64,000 bases of DNA from Vagococcus fluvialis bH819 (lineage in GTDB: Bacteria; Bacillota; Bacilli; Lactobacillales; Vagococcaceae): NCBI RefSeq assembly GCF_900163795.1, contig NZ_FWFD01000013.1:124001-188000 (forward strand). The letters are read 5' to 3'. The stretch's first letter is position 1. Every line of letters begins with the position of its first letter. Made by a program: the position numbers and the translations under genes. The notes beneath the pieces were generated by a model. It was not told the DNA's origin, ran no database searches, and was given only the letters and a program-made list of their open reading frames with translations. This document shows positions 41,333 through 49,973 of the stretch, piece by piece.

Positions 41333-42445
41333 ATGAAACAGATAAAATTTGGAACAGAGATTTATATTGGTAGTGATGCACTAAGCTTCTTGCAAACATT
41401 TGAAAATGAACGCTTATGTATCGTAACAGATAAGTTTATGGTTGAATCTGATATCATTAAATATGTAACAAATGAAATCAATGATACCAATACTTATGAA
41501 ATTTTTACAGATATTGTACCAGATCCAACAATTGAAAACGTCGTGAGTGGTGTTGAAAAATTAGCACAGTTTAAACCAAGCCAAGTGATAGCGTTTGGTG
41601 GCGGATCAGCTATTGATGCAGCTAAAGCAATTAAATTAATGGGGATTGAGTTAAACCTGATTAACGCTGCTAAATTAATCATTATTCCAACAACAAGTGG
41701 GACAGGCTCAGAAGTGACTAATTTCTCAGTAATTACTAACAAAAAAGAAAATTTGAAGTACCCTTTAGTGGATGAGAGACTTCAACCGGATGTGGCAATA
41801 CTAGATCCGCGCCTAGTAAAAACAGCTCCCCCAGTGATTACAGCAGATACTGGTATGGATGTCTTAACACATGCTCTAGAAGCTTATGTTTCCACAGAAG
41901 CGACTGTTTTCTCAGATGCTTTAGCAGAAAAAGCTGTAGAATTGATTTTCGATTACTTAGTCCGAGCTTATAAAAATGGTGACGATTTGGAAGCTAGAGA
42001 GCAAGTTCATTATGCGTCATGTTTGGCAGGACTTGCGTTTAATCAAGCCTCATTAGGTTTATGCCATGGAATTGCTCATACAATTGGTGGAAAATTGCAT
42101 CTAGCTCACGGTCGAATCAATGGCGTGTTATTACCGTCAATTGTTCAATACAATGGTAATGAAAGTCAAAGAGCGTTAGAAAGATATGCTCATTTAGCCA
42201 AAAAACAAGGGCTGTCTAATTCAAAAGGTAAAATGGGTGTTAGAAACTTAATAAACGAAATTGTTGATTTGAGATCTAAGCTAAATATGCCTAGTAACTT
42301 TATTGAAGCAGGACTTACAAAAGAAGATATTGCACCAATTATAGGTCAAGTGAGTGAGCAAGCATTATTGGACCCAACAACTAAAACAAATCCAAAAGCA
42401 CCAACAGCAGAAGATGTTAGAAAGATTGTAACAAATTTATTTTGA
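41333..42445 (+). CDS. eutG: EutG, iron-dependent alcohol dehydrogenase
   Basis: The protein has 370 residues from ATG 41333 (GGAGGTGG upstream). It is a group III iron-containing dehydrogenase: AFGGGSAIDAAKAIK, PTTSGTGSEVTNFSVI, and metal ligands in DVLTHALEAYVS, LGLCHGIAHTIGG and HGRINGVLLP. In the compartment it reduces acetaldehyde to ethanol, recycling the NADH made by EutE. It follows the riboswitch leader. Confidence 0.9.
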   Translation: MKQIKFGTEIYIGSDALSFLQTFENERLCIVTDKFMVESDIIKYVTNEINDTNTYEIFTDIVPDPTIENVVSGVEKLAQFKPSQVIAFGGGSAIDAAKAIKLMGIELNLINAAKLIIIPTTSGTGSEVTNFSVITNKKENLKYPLVDERLQPDVAILDPRLVKTAPPVITADTGMDVLTHALEAYVSTEATVFSDALAEKAVELIFDYLVRAYKNGDDLEAREQVHYASCLAGLAFNQASLGLCHGIAHTIGGKLHLAHGRINGVLLPSIVQYNGNESQRALERYAHLAKKQGLSNSKGKMGVRNLINEIVDLRSKLNMPSNFIEAGLTKEDIAPIIGQVSEQALLDPTTKTNPKAPTAEDVRKIVTNLF

Positions 42446-42471
42446 TAATTAGGTGATTTTGGGGGTATAAT
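42442..42471 (+). promoter_or_regulatory. Promoter of eutS2-eutV-eutW
   Basis: TTGATA (42442-42447), 18-bp spacer, TATAAT (42466-42471), overlapping the end of eutG. An ACTTTTA / TAAAAGT hairpin (42472-42495) follows in the leader. It gives the regulators a transcript of their own. Confidence 0.7.
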
Positions 42472-42511
42472 ACTTTTATAGAGAGAAGTAAAAGTAGAAA
42501 GGATGAGCGGC

Positions 42512-42856
42512 TTGGAAGAAAAACAACGATTGATTCAAGAATATGTTCCGGGTAAACAGATAACGATGGCTCATATTATCGCTAATCCAACTCAAGATAG
42601 TTATGATAAGCTAGGTTTGGCTAATGAAGGCTACAGCTCAATTGGTATTTTAACCATTTCACCAAGCGAGGCTACCATTATAGCAGTTGATTGTGCTTTA
42701 AAATCAGGAGATGTTGAGATTGGTTTTATCGATCGATTTAGTGGAACGGTTATTCTAACAGGAGATTTGTCTTCAATGGAATCCGCGTTCTCTGATACTC
42801 TTAGATTTTTAGAAGAAACTTTAGATTTTGCTAGTACTGTTGTCACCAAAACATAG
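42512..42856 (+). CDS. eutS: EutS-type BMC shell protein, copy 2
   Basis: The protein has 114 residues from TTG 42512. The start is favoured because AAAGG (42498-42502) is 9 nt away and because the N-terminus then aligns with EutS1 ([21 protein letters not shown] against MSEKMRVIQESVPGRQITIAH). It has the same permuted BMC fold ([17 protein letters not shown]). It shares a transcript with eutV and eutW. Two EutS paralogues could give mixed hexamers or different pore properties. Confidence 0.9.
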   Translation: MEEKQRLIQEYVPGKQITMAHIIANPTQDSYDKLGLANEGYSSIGILTISPSEATIIAVDCALKSGDVEIGFIDRFSGTVILTGDLSSMESAFSDTLRFLEETLDFASTVVTKT

Positions 42857-42900
42857 ATGTTTTGATAAAAGTAAAATGATAAAAGCTAGGAGTGAAGCTC

Positions 42901-43473
42901 GTGAAAGGAAAAATTATCATTGTCGATGATGAACCTCTTACAAGAGTAGACTTAAGAGACATGTTAGAAATAGAAAACTATGATGTTGTCGGTGAGGCTG
43001 CAGATGGTTTTGAGGCAATTGAATTAGCGAAGAAATATCGCCCTGATTTAATTATTATGGATGTTCAAATGCCTTTACTTGATGGCTTAAGTGCTGGGAA
43101 AAAAATTATGACAGAAAGATTAGCTAGCTCCATATTAATGTTAACTGCCTACAGCGATGTCAATAATCGTCAAAAAGCAATGGCATTTGGTGCAGCCGGA
43201 TATCTAGTAAAACCGCTAGATGAAAAGTCATTTATACCGATGGTTGAGATGGCTATCACTAAGGGAAATCAAGTTGAAAGACTTGAAAAAAATGTCGATA
43301 AACTATCTGAAAAATTAGAACAGCGTAAGTTGATTGAAAAAGCTAAAGGTATTTTGATGGCCAAGCAATCACTTAGTGAAGAAGATGCGTATCAACAAAT
43401 ACGTAAATTAAGTATGGATAAAAGATGTCCAATGATCGATGTAGCAGAGATGCTTGTGCTAGCTAATGATTGA
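42901..43473 (+). CDS. eutV: EutV, ANTAR antitermination response regulator
   Basis: The protein has 190 residues from GTG 42901 (AGGAG 8 nt upstream). The receiver domain has IIIVDDEP, phospho-acceptor Asp54 (LIIMDVQMP), a TAYSD Thr region and the KPLDEKS Lys. A coiled-coil linker leads to the ANTAR RNA-binding domain (LIEKAKGILMAKQSLSEEDAYQQIRKLSMDKR). Phosphorylated EutV dimers bind paired hairpins and prevent termination in the leaders at 38238, 41169 and 44889. It overlaps eutW by 8 bp. Confidence 0.95.
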   Translation: MKGKIIIVDDEPLTRVDLRDMLEIENYDVVGEAADGFEAIELAKKYRPDLIIMDVQMPLLDGLSAGKKIMTERLASSILMLTAYSDVNNRQKAMAFGAAGYLVKPLDEKSFIPMVEMAITKGNQVERLEKNVDKLSEKLEQRKLIEKAKGILMAKQSLSEEDAYQQIRKLSMDKRCPMIDVAEMLVLAND

Positions 43474-44881
43474 ATCAAGAATTCGTGAATTAAGCCAAAA
43501 ATACTCTAGTCTAAGCGAATCAGATATTGATGAGTTAATCAAAGAAGCCAATCGAATTGAAGAAACGATGAAATATCGTGAAGAGGATGTTTTTATTGAT
43601 ATATTGTCTGATGTAACGGATGAAGCGGTCGTTGTCTACCATCGCAAACCATGTGTAAACGAGTCAATATACAGTGAAGATGTTGTTGGAAAAATCGCAA
43701 AAAGACTTAATGAACCTGGGGTATATCGTACCTTTGAAACAGCTCTAATCACAGAAGGACTTCTTGCAAAGACGCAAGAGAATCATTGGATTAGACAAAA
43801 AGTTTTTCCTTTACGTAATAATAAAGAAACAATTGGTGTTCTGATCGTAGAATTTCCAGTCAAGGAAATCAGAGGTGAGACTATCACTGAAAATTCTCAA
43901 AAAAGTCTGGGATGTGTAGATGCTAGTACATTGTTTTACAAATCATTAATGGATAATTTAGATGAAGCTATTTTGATATTTGACGCGAATGGTTATCTAG
44001 AGATGAATAATGAAGTAGCTAATAGCTATTATTTTCACTTTGGTTATATGGAAAAAATAATTGGACTTCATTATGATAATTTATCCTTAGATACCTCTAC
44101 TTTTGAACAACTAATTTATTTAAAGGGAACAGATAAATGGAATAGTATTTCAAAAAAAGAGATAGTTTTTGGTAGTTCACATTTTCAAATGAAACGATTT
44201 TTTGATGAAAAATCCGGCATGTTCACAATGATTTTACACGATAAGACAGAAATTTATAACCGTGAAGTTGAAATTGTGGAAAAATCAGTGGCGATTAAAG
44301 AAATTCATCACCGAGTAAAAAATAACTTACAAAGTGTTGTATCACTTTTGAGGATTCAATCAAGAAGATCGGATAATCAAGAAGTTGTTAAGGTACTTAG
44401 AGAGAGTGAGTACCGAATATTAGCTATTGCTGCGACTCATGAGTTACTGTCAAAAAAAATTGATAATGATATCAGTTTAGCAGAAGTATTAGACGTAACT
44501 ATTTCTAATTGTTATCGTGCATTTTTAGACAACAAAAAAGTGATTATTGAAAAAAAAATTGACCCAAGTGTTATTCTAGATAGTGATAAGACGGTAACTG
44601 TGGCACTGATAACAAATGAGTTATTACAAAATAGTTTTGAACATGGTTTTCTAACAGAAAATAAAACAAATAAAATTAAAGTTGAAGTTACTCGATTGGG
44701 TGACAATATGGTGTCTGTATCTGTGAAAGATAATGGTGTAGGATATCATACTGGTACTAATAATAAAAGTAGCTTAGGACTAAAAATTGTCACAAGTTAT
44801 GTCAAAGATAAATTAAGAGGTAAGTTAAAAATTGTTTCTAGCCATGCTGGAACTTCAACTTACTTTAGTTTTAAAATTTAA
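43466..44881 (+). CDS. eutW: EutW, ethanolamine-sensing histidine kinase
   Basis: The protein has 471 residues and no transmembrane helix. An N-terminal sensor region (about 1-145, EutW-type) is followed by a PAS-like segment and the HisKA_2 phospho-acceptor His281 in KEIHHRVKNNLQSVVSLLRIQ. The ATPase domain has TNELLQNSFEHGF and SVKDNGVGYH. It phosphorylates EutV when ethanolamine is present in the cytosol. Confidence 0.95.
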   Translation: MIESRIRELSQKYSSLSESDIDELIKEANRIEETMKYREEDVFIDILSDVTDEAVVVYHRKPCVNESIYSEDVVGKIAKRLNEPGVYRTFETALITEGLLAKTQENHWIRQKVFPLRNNKETIGVLIVEFPVKEIRGETITENSQKSLGCVDASTLFYKSLMDNLDEAILIFDANGYLEMNNEVANSYYFHFGYMEKIIGLHYDNLSLDTSTFEQLIYLKGTDKWNSISKKEIVFGSSHFQMKRFFDEKSGMFTMILHDKTEIYNREVEIVEKSVAIKEIHHRVKNNLQSVVSLLRIQSRRSDNQEVVKVLRESEYRILAIAATHELLSKKIDNDISLAEVLDVTISNCYRAFLDNKKVIIEKKIDPSVILDSDKTVTVALITNELLQNSFEHGFLTENKTNKIKVEVTRLGDNMVSVSVKDNGVGYHTGTNNKSSLGLKIVTSYVKDKLRGKLKIVSSHAGTSTYFSFKI

Positions 44882-44888
44882 TATACTT

Positions 44889-44966
44889 TAAACAATGTTG
44901 TTTGGAGATAAAGCAAAGGTGCTTAAGATAATTCTAATTTAATTAGGGTTATTTTGAGCACTTTTA
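44889..44966 (+). promoter_or_regulatory. EutV (ANTAR) antitermination leader before eutA
   Basis: Hairpin 1 is AAAC-AATGTT-GTTT (44890-44903) and hairpin 2 is AAGC-AAAGGT-GCTT (44911-44924). Both hexaloops have A at position 1 and G at position 4, the rule for EutV. Hairpin 2 overlaps the 5' arm (44915-44931) of a 17-bp terminator whose 3' arm is 44949-44965. This is the clearest dual-hairpin element in the window. Confidence 0.85.
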
Positions 44967-44998
44967 GTTTATAAAAAAATATAGGGAGGAGGAATAAA

Positions 44999-46432
44999 GT
45001 GTCAGAAGAAATAGTATTAAGTGTTGGGATTGATTTAGGGACGTCAACGACGCAAATGATCATTTCAAAACTGTATATCAAGAATATGGCATCTTCATTT
45101 ACAATTCCAAGAATTACCATCACGGATAAAGAAGTCGTCTTTAAAAGTGATATTATGTTCACTCCTATTTTAGAAAATAATTTAATAGATGCTAAAGCAA
45201 TTGAAAAATTTGTTAAAACTCAGTATGAACGAGCCAATATAAGTAAAGATGACATTCAAATTGGTGCTGTTATCATAACTGGAGAAACAGCCAGAAAAGA
45301 GAATTCGAGCAATGTTCTACAAGCATTGAGTGGTTATGCTGGTGATTTTGTAGTCGCAACTGCTGGTCCTGATTTAGAAAGTATTATTGCAGGACGAGGT
45401 GCTGGCGCCCAAACGTATTCAAAAGAGAAACACACAACTGTAGTCAATTTAGATATTGGTGGCGGTACAACAAATTTAGCCCTGTTTTATGATGATGAAG
45501 TTTTTGATACTGGATGTTTAGATATTGGTGGACGTTTAATCAAAGTCAATAAACAAACACAAGAAATCCAGTATATTGCCCCAAAAATTAAAGAAATTAT
45601 ATCCAAAGAAAAATTAGGTATAACAGTTGGCCAAAAGACATCACCAGAAAAATTACAACCGATTATTAAAATAATGGTGAATGTATTAGAGAACAGTGTT
45701 GATATTGGAACCAAAAGCCCATACTATGACAGGATTATTACTAACAAAGGGTTATCCTTTGGTCGAAAAATAGAATCTATTTCATTTTCTGGAGGAGTTG
45801 CAGATTGCATCACGAAAGAAAAATTACAGGATCCATTTAGATATGGAGATATTGGCTTACTACTGGGACAAGAAATAGCAAATTCAGTTCTTATGACTGA
45901 ATTTGAGGTAATCGAATCTGTTGAAACAATTAGAGCGACTGTTGTTGGTGCAGGGTCACATACAGCTGACATAAGTGGTAGCACGATTACTTATAAGAAA
46001 GAGATTCTACCAATTAAAAACATGCCTATTTTGAAACTTTCTAGTCAGGATGAAAAAGGTCAAAAATCCGATATAGCTGATTCTATTAGGCAGAAAATGA
46101 AATGGTATCAGCTAGAAAATGAATTCCAAACAATCGCATTAGGAATTGAAGGAGAACAAAATCCAACATTCCAAAGAGTGTTAGATTATGCAGAAGCGAT
46201 TGTTGAAGGTTTAGATGCAATTATTCAAAGACGAGAACCACTTGTTATAAGTGTTCAACAAGATATGGCTAAAGCGCTAGGACAATGTTTATTCAGTACT
46301 TTGCCAAAGGATTATCCTTTTGTTTGTATTGATAGCGTCAAAGTTGAAAACGGTGATTATATTGATATCGGAATGCCTGTAGCTAATGGAAATGTGTTAC
46401 CAGTAGTAGTAAAAACATTGATTTTTAATTAG
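44999..46432 (+). CDS. eutA: EutA, ethanolamine ammonia-lyase reactivase
   Basis: The protein has 477 residues from GTG 44999 (GGGAGGAGG upstream). It is an actin-fold ATPase with phosphate 1 loop GIDLGTSTTQM, phosphate 2 loop VNLDIGGGTTNLALF and adenosine region SFSGGVADCI. It exchanges damaged cofactor bound to EutBC for fresh adenosylcobalamin. It is the first structural gene after the antitermination leader. Confidence 0.93.
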   Translation: MSEEIVLSVGIDLGTSTTQMIISKLYIKNMASSFTIPRITITDKEVVFKSDIMFTPILENNLIDAKAIEKFVKTQYERANISKDDIQIGAVIITGETARKENSSNVLQALSGYAGDFVVATAGPDLESIIAGRGAGAQTYSKEKHTTVVNLDIGGGTTNLALFYDDEVFDTGCLDIGGRLIKVNKQTQEIQYIAPKIKEIISKEKLGITVGQKTSPEKLQPIIKIMVNVLENSVDIGTKSPYYDRIITNKGLSFGRKIESISFSGGVADCITKEKLQDPFRYGDIGLLLGQEIANSVLMTEFEVIESVETIRATVVGAGSHTADISGSTITYKKEILPIKNMPILKLSSQDEKGQKSDIADSIRQKMKWYQLENEFQTIALGIEGEQNPTFQRVLDYAEAIVEGLDAIIQRREPLVISVQQDMAKALGQCLFSTLPKDYPFVCIDSVKVENGDYIDIGMPVANGNVLPVVVKTLIFN

Positions 46433-46482
46433 TTCAAAAGAACTAAATGAAATAAATAGTTAAATGAGGAGGAAATTAAAAG

Positions 46483-47850
46483 ATGATTTTAAAAACTAGA
46501 CTTTTTGGCAAGACGTATGCATTTAACTCAGTTAAAGAAGTGCTTGCTAAAGCTAATGAAGTAAAATCAGGAGATACCTTAGCGAGAGTAGCGGCTGGTT
46601 CTGCTGAAGAAAGAGTAGCAGCTAAGGTTGTTTTAGCTCAATTACAATTAAAAGATTTATTCAATAACCCTGTGGTACCTTATGAAGATGATGAGGTGAC
46701 ACGTATTATCATCGATGATGTAAACAAGAGAATGTACGAGCAAATTAAACATTGGACAGTAGAAGAACTAAGAGAATATATTTTAGATTTCAAAACAAAC
46801 GATTATGAAATTAAACAAATCGCTCGTGGATTGACTTCAGAAATGGTTGCTGCGGTAACAAAATTAATGTCAAATATGGATTTGGTTTATGCAGCACAAA
46901 AAATTGTTGTTATCAAAACTGCTAACACAACAATCGGTGAACCTGGTCGTTTGTCGGCTCGTTTACAACCAAATCATACAACAGATGATATTGATGGTAT
47001 TACAGCGTCGTTATTAGAAGGTTTGTCATATGGTATTGGAGATGCAGTATTAGGACTTAATCCAGTTGATGATTCAACTGAAAGTGTTGTTCGTATCTTA
47101 AATAAATTTGAAGAAATAAAAAATGAATGGGAAATCCCAACACAAACTTGTGTACTAGCTCATGTTAAAACACAAATGGAAGCTATGCGAAAAGGTGCAC
47201 CTACAGGCCTGGTTTTCCAATCAATTGCAGGTTCTCAAAAAGGAAATACAGCCTTTGGTTTTGATGCTAATGACTTAGCAGAAGCAAAAGCTTTAGCATT
47301 AGAAACAGGAGCCGTAGCTGGGCCAAATGTGATGTATTTTGAAACGGGTCAAGGATCTGAACTATCATCAGACGCTCATTACGGAGCCGATCAAGTAACA
47401 ATGGAAGCTCGTTGTTATGGATTTGCAAAACGTTATGATCCGTTTATCGTAAATACTGTAGTAGGATTCATTGGACCTGAGTATCTATATGACTCTAAAC
47501 AAGTTATCAGAGCTGGTTTAGAAGATCATTTTATGGGTAAACTTTCAGGTATCTCAATGGGCTGTGACGTATGTTACACCAACCATATGAAAGCTGACCA
47601 AAATGATGCAGAAAACTTAGCAGTTCTTTTAAATCAAGCAAATGTTAACTTCATTATGGGAATTCCTCATGCTGATGATATTATGTTAAATTATCAAACA
47701 ACAGGTTACCATGAAACAGCAACATTACGTCATTTAATGAACAAACGTCCAACACGTGAATTTGAAACTTGGATGGAAAAAATGGGACTTATGGAAGATG
47801 GTCGTCTTACAGAAATCGCTGGTGACGCATCAATTTTCTTGAAAAAGTAA
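46483..47850 (+). CDS. eutB: EutB, ethanolamine ammonia-lyase large subunit
   Basis: The protein has 455 residues, the standard length. Family stretches include AAGSAEERVAAKVVLAQLQL, TIGEPGRLSARLQPNHTTDD, the catalytic barrel segment IAGSQKGNTAFGFD and GCDVCYTNHMKADQND. With EutC it converts ethanolamine to acetaldehyde and ammonia by an adenosylcobalamin radical mechanism inside the compartment. AGGAGG precedes the ATG. Confidence 0.96.
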   Translation: MILKTRLFGKTYAFNSVKEVLAKANEVKSGDTLARVAAGSAEERVAAKVVLAQLQLKDLFNNPVVPYEDDEVTRIIIDDVNKRMYEQIKHWTVEELREYILDFKTNDYEIKQIARGLTSEMVAAVTKLMSNMDLVYAAQKIVVIKTANTTIGEPGRLSARLQPNHTTDDIDGITASLLEGLSYGIGDAVLGLNPVDDSTESVVRILNKFEEIKNEWEIPTQTCVLAHVKTQMEAMRKGAPTGLVFQSIAGSQKGNTAFGFDANDLAEAKALALETGAVAGPNVMYFETGQGSELSSDAHYGADQVTMEARCYGFAKRYDPFIVNTVVGFIGPEYLYDSKQVIRAGLEDHFMGKLSGISMGCDVCYTNHMKADQNDAENLAVLLNQANVNFIMGIPHADDIMLNYQTTGYHETATLRHLMNKRPTREFETWMEKMGLMEDGRLTEIAGDASIFLKK

Positions 47851-47868
47851 AGGAGGTCAAACAATACA

Positions 47869-48777
47869 ATGGTAGATGAAAAAAATCTAAAAGCACTAAT
47901 TGAAACAATTTTGGCTGAAATGTCAGGTCAAGAAGGTCAAACAACGACAGAAGAAGTTGTTTCTAGTGTTCAAAGTCAATTATCACAAGAATCTTCAGAT
48001 GTTGAAGAGGGATGTATTCCAGATATTACCGAAGTCGATATTAGAAAACAATTTTTAGTACCAAACGCACATGATGAAGAAGGGTACTTGAGAATGAAGT
48101 CATTCACGCCAGCTCGTCTTGGATTATGGCGCTCAGGTCCACGTTATAAAACACAATCAATGTTACGTTTTAGAGCAGACCATGCAGCCGCTCAAGATGC
48201 AGTGTTCTCTGATGTGTCAGAAGACTTAGTTAAAGAAATGGGATTTGTTTCGGTTATTACTAAATGCCAAGATAAAGATGAGTACGTAACTCGTCCGGAT
48301 TTAGGCCGTCAATTTGACGCTGAAAATCAAGAAATCATCAAAAGCAATACAACTAAAGGCGCTAAAGTTCAAATCGTTATAGGTGATGGCTTAAGTTCAG
48401 CAGCTGTTGAAGCGAATGTAAAAGAAATTTTACCATCAATCAAACAAGGGTTGAAAATGTTTAACCTTGATTTTGATACACCTGTTTTTGTTAAATACTC
48501 ACGTGTTGGGGCAATGGATGAAATTGGTGAATTAACGGATGCTGACTGTGTTTGTATGTTGATTGGTGAAAGACCTGGATTAGTAACAGCAGAATCAATG
48601 AGTGCTTATTTAGCTTATAAGCCAACTATAGGCATGCCTGAAGCAAGACGTACAGTCATTTCAAACATTCATAGAGGTGGAACGCCAGCCGTTGAAGCTG
48701 GGGCGTATATTGCTGAAATTATTAAAAATATTGTAGATAAGAAAAAATCAGGTATTGATTTAAAAGAATCAGAATAA
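47869..48777 (+). CDS. eutC: EutC, ethanolamine ammonia-lyase small subunit
   Basis: The protein has 302 residues. An N-terminal amphipathic helix ([15 protein letters not shown]) and a linker precede the catalytic region ([67 protein letters not shown]). EutC binds the cobalamin together with EutB. The N-terminal helix is the known type of targeting signal for the microcompartment. It lies 18 bp after eutB. Confidence 0.95.
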   Translation: MVDEKNLKALIETILAEMSGQEGQTTTEEVVSSVQSQLSQESSDVEEGCIPDITEVDIRKQFLVPNAHDEEGYLRMKSFTPARLGLWRSGPRYKTQSMLRFRADHAAAQDAVFSDVSEDLVKEMGFVSVITKCQDKDEYVTRPDLGRQFDAENQEIIKSNTTKGAKVQIVIGDGLSSAAVEANVKEILPSIKQGLKMFNLDFDTPVFVKYSRVGAMDEIGELTDADCVCMLIGERPGLVTAESMSAYLAYKPTIGMPEARRTVISNIHRGGTPAVEAGAYIAEIIKNIVDKKKSGIDLKESE

Positions 48778-48807
48778 CCTTTTAAAACAAACGAGGAGGA
48801 AATGTTA

Positions 48808-49464
48808 ATGATTAATGATTCATTAGGAGCTAACGTATTAAGCTCGAAAATTATTTCTAATATTGATCCAGGACTAGCAAAAGCATTAAACTTGGATCCA
48901 GTTAAACATCGTAGTTTAGGTTTAGTTACTGGAGATTGTGATGATGTCACTTATGTTGCATTAGATGAAGCAACAAAAAAAGCAATGGTTGATGTTGTCT
49001 ATGCTCGCAGTCTTTACGCTGGTGCGGGAAGTGCTAGCACAAAACTTGCTGGTGAGGTTATTGGAATTATTGCCGGACCTAATCCTGCTGAAGTTAAAAG
49101 CGGCCTAGATGTTGTTGTTTATGAAATTGAAAATAGCCCAGGATTTGTAAGTGCTAATGAGGATGATAGTATTCCTTACTACGCTCATTTAGTATCTCGT
49201 ACTGGAACTCATTTATCTAAAGAAGCAGGTATCAAAGAAGGTGAATCTTTGGCTTACTTAATAGCTCCACCGATTGAAGCCATGTATGCTTTAGATGCAG
49301 CAATTAAAGCAGCAGACGTTGAAGTAGCAGCCTTTTATGGGCCACCATCTGAAACAAACTTCGCAGGTGGGTTATTGACAGGTAGTCAATCAGCCTGTCA
49401 AGCAGCTTGTGATGCTTTTGCTCAAGCAGTTCAATCAGTAGCGGCTAATCCAAAATCATATTAA
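48808..49464 (+). CDS. eutL: EutL, trimeric tandem-BMC shell protein
   Basis: The protein has 218 residues from ATG 48808; GAGGAGG at 48793-48799 is 8 nt from it but only 2 nt from the upstream ATG 48802. It contains two permuted BMC domains typical of EutL (KALNLDPVKHRSLGLVTGDCDDVTYVALDEATK; AFYGPPSETNFAGGLLTGSQSACQAACDAF). EutL trimers form gated pores in the shell. Confidence 0.94.
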   Translation: MINDSLGANVLSSKIISNIDPGLAKALNLDPVKHRSLGLVTGDCDDVTYVALDEATKKAMVDVVYARSLYAGAGSASTKLAGEVIGIIAGPNPAEVKSGLDVVVYEIENSPGFVSANEDDSIPYYAHLVSRTGTHLSKEAGIKEGESLAYLIAPPIEAMYALDAAIKAADVEVAAFYGPPSETNFAGGLLTGSQSACQAACDAFAQAVQSVAANPKSY

Positions 49465-49497
49465 GCGTTTAATTAATAATAAAGGGAGGTAGCCACT

Positions 49498-49959
49498 TTG
49501 AAAATAGAATCACTAGGTTTAATTGAAGTTAAAGGATTTTTAGGTGCAATCGCAGCAGCGGATGCTGCTTTAAAAACAGCAGATGTAGCACTTTTAAATG
49601 CAGAAGTAATTAAAGGTGGACAAACAACAATTCAGTTAGCTGGAGATGTAGCAGCAGTAAAAGTTGCTGTAGAAGCAGGTAGTTTATCAGCAGAAAGTTT
49701 AAATTGTTTAATCTCTAGCCATGTTATACCAAGAATGGCAGAAGATACAGCTAAAATGGTAATGGCAAGCATTGAAGAAAAAAAACAAAAAAATAAAGTT
49801 GAAAAAGAACTTGTTGAAGCTGTCGTTGTAGAAGAAGTTGTTCTTAAAGAAGAACCTAAAGTGGTAACGACAACTGCTAAAAAAATACCTAAAATTGATT
49901 TGAAAAAATCAGAAAATACATCAAAAGATACAAAAACAACAAAACCAAAAAAGAAATAA
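49498..49959 (+). CDS. EutK-like BMC protein with charged C-terminal tail
   Basis: The protein has 153 residues from TTG 49498 (GGGAGG upstream). One canonical BMC domain (residues 1-90, LGLIEVKGFLGAIAAADAALKTADV, ISSHVIPRMAED) is followed by about 60 residues rich in Lys, Glu, Val and Thr, ending KPKKK. E. coli EutK has a C-terminal helix-turn-helix nucleic-acid-binding module, but this tail looks disordered instead. It may bind cargo, nucleic acid or other shell proteins; the role is not known. Confidence 0.82.
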   Translation: MKIESLGLIEVKGFLGAIAAADAALKTADVALLNAEVIKGGQTTIQLAGDVAAVKVAVEAGSLSAESLNCLISSHVIPRMAEDTAKMVMASIEEKKQKNKVEKELVEAVVVEEVVLKEEPKVVTTTAKKIPKIDLKKSENTSKDTKTTKPKKK

Positions 49960-49973
49960 GGAGGGAATAAATT

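Noticed and set aside
41143-41373. 76-codon ORF across the eutG leader
   Set aside because: It runs through the ANTAR hairpin and terminator and into eutG in another frame; its start has no ribosome binding site and sits in the riboswitch terminator.
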